From contig CATPBY010000205.1 in assembly GCA_955652845.1 (NCBI GenBank), positions 1 through 5,395 of the forward strand: 5,395 nucleotides of DNA, given 5' to 3'. Made by a program: the position numbers and the translations under genes. Shown here one piece after another: positions 5,104-5,395 of this stretch. Within the stretch, counting starts at the first letter, position 1; each line of letters opens with the position of its first letter. The DNA is from an uncultured Terriglobales bacterium. GTDB lineage: Bacteria > Acidobacteriota > Terriglobia > Terriglobales > Acidobacteriaceae. The notes beneath the pieces were generated by a model. That model made no database searches, was not told the DNA's origin, and saw only the letters and a program-made list of their open reading frames with translations.

Positions 5104-5395
5104 ATGGGATCACTGCTCTATCTGTTTTTTCCCTGGGGACTGATCCAACAGGCGGTGGCGATTGTTCATTTTATCCGACGCCGGCCGGATTCTTTTTGGC
5201 TGTGGATCATTCTTTTCGGTGGGGGTCTGGGCGCGCTCGTCTATATCGCGGTTGAAGTGATACCGGATGCGGGCCTGCTGCGGCAGTCCTTCAAAGTATT
5301 TCCCCGGCGCAAACGCATTCGCGAACTTGAAGCTGCCATCCTCGATAATCCATCCGCCGGCAATTATGAAGAGCTGGCTGATCTCTATTTAGAGG
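5104..5395 (+). CDS. Membrane-anchored protein with probable TPR domain, N-terminal part (runs off right edge)
   Basis: From the ATG at 5104 the plus strand is open to the window end, giving 97 complete codons. Two hydrophobic segments are visible, about 3-23 (LLYLFFPWGLIQQAVAIVHF) and 31-50 (FWLWIILFGG to LVYIAV). Between them is a basic turn, HFIRRRPDS (22-30). A basic stretch, FPRRKRIRELEAAI (66-79), follows. NYEELADLYLE (87-97) looks like helix A of a tetratricopeptide repeat that would continue outside the window. The layout suggests a small membrane anchor with a cytoplasmic TPR scaffold for protein contacts; the partner and role are unknown and I cannot give a gene name. No Shine-Dalgarno precedes the ATG (gcgcaacaaactc), and the nearby -10-like element hints at a leaderless message. 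The coding frame is supported by its membrane-protein composition and by the lack of a competing gene on the other strand. The TPR assignment rests on one partial repeat. Confidence 0.75.
   Translation, partial: MGSLLYLFFPWGLIQQAVAIVHFIRRRPDSFWLWIILFGGGLGALVYIAVEVIPDAGLLRQSFKVFPRRKRIRELEAAILDNPSAGNYEELADLYLE

Overview
The window looks like a chromosomal housekeeping segment from a moderately GC-rich bacterium. The best guess is Acidobacteriota (Terriglobia/Koribacter-like). That assignment is inference from protein flavour (ferrochelatase, NAD-type isocitrate dehydrogenase, a UPF0104 membrane protein with the GRPGELIRPYLIARRE motif, and the lytic transglycosylase architecture), not from a database search. 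No tRNA, rRNA, CRISPR array, insertion sequence or phage feature was seen.

Layout. Everything from 1 to 4976 is coded on the minus strand, so it is transcribed from right to left: a HAD/Cof-type phosphatase (4976-4122), a secreted lytic transglycosylase (4090-3296), a UPF0104/LPG-synthase-TM-type membrane protein interrupted by a stop codon (3099-2056), the ribonucleotide reductase repressor nrdR (1987-1508), an NAD-type isocitrate dehydrogenase (1470 or 1503 to 427), and the first 108 codons of ferrochelatase hemH (325 to beyond the left edge). A divergent plus-strand gene for a two-TM, probable TPR protein starts at 5104 and runs off the right edge. The stretch 1-426 also carries a 184-codon plus-strand reading frame, but it is a shadow: the minus strand there encodes hemH and the end of the dehydrogenase.

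How the genes relate. The phosphatase and transglycosylase are 31 nt apart and probably co-transcribed. nrdR and the dehydrogenase are nearly contiguous (4 or 37 nt) and probably form one transcript, linking dNTP regulation to a TCA-cycle gene only by position. hemH has its own plausible sigma70-type promoter about 50 nt upstream. No clear intrinsic terminator was found, so read-through along the minus-strand block is possible.

The most interesting observation is the UPF0104 gene. Its open frame from a GTG at 2925 lacks the first transmembrane segment, but the missing N-terminus lies directly upstream in the same frame (ATG at 3099, 54 codons) and is separated only by one in-frame TAA at 2937-2935. 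This is a single nonsense change (recent pseudogene, sequence error, or read-through), not a truncated family member. I found no convincing evidence of a novel multi-gene system in this window.
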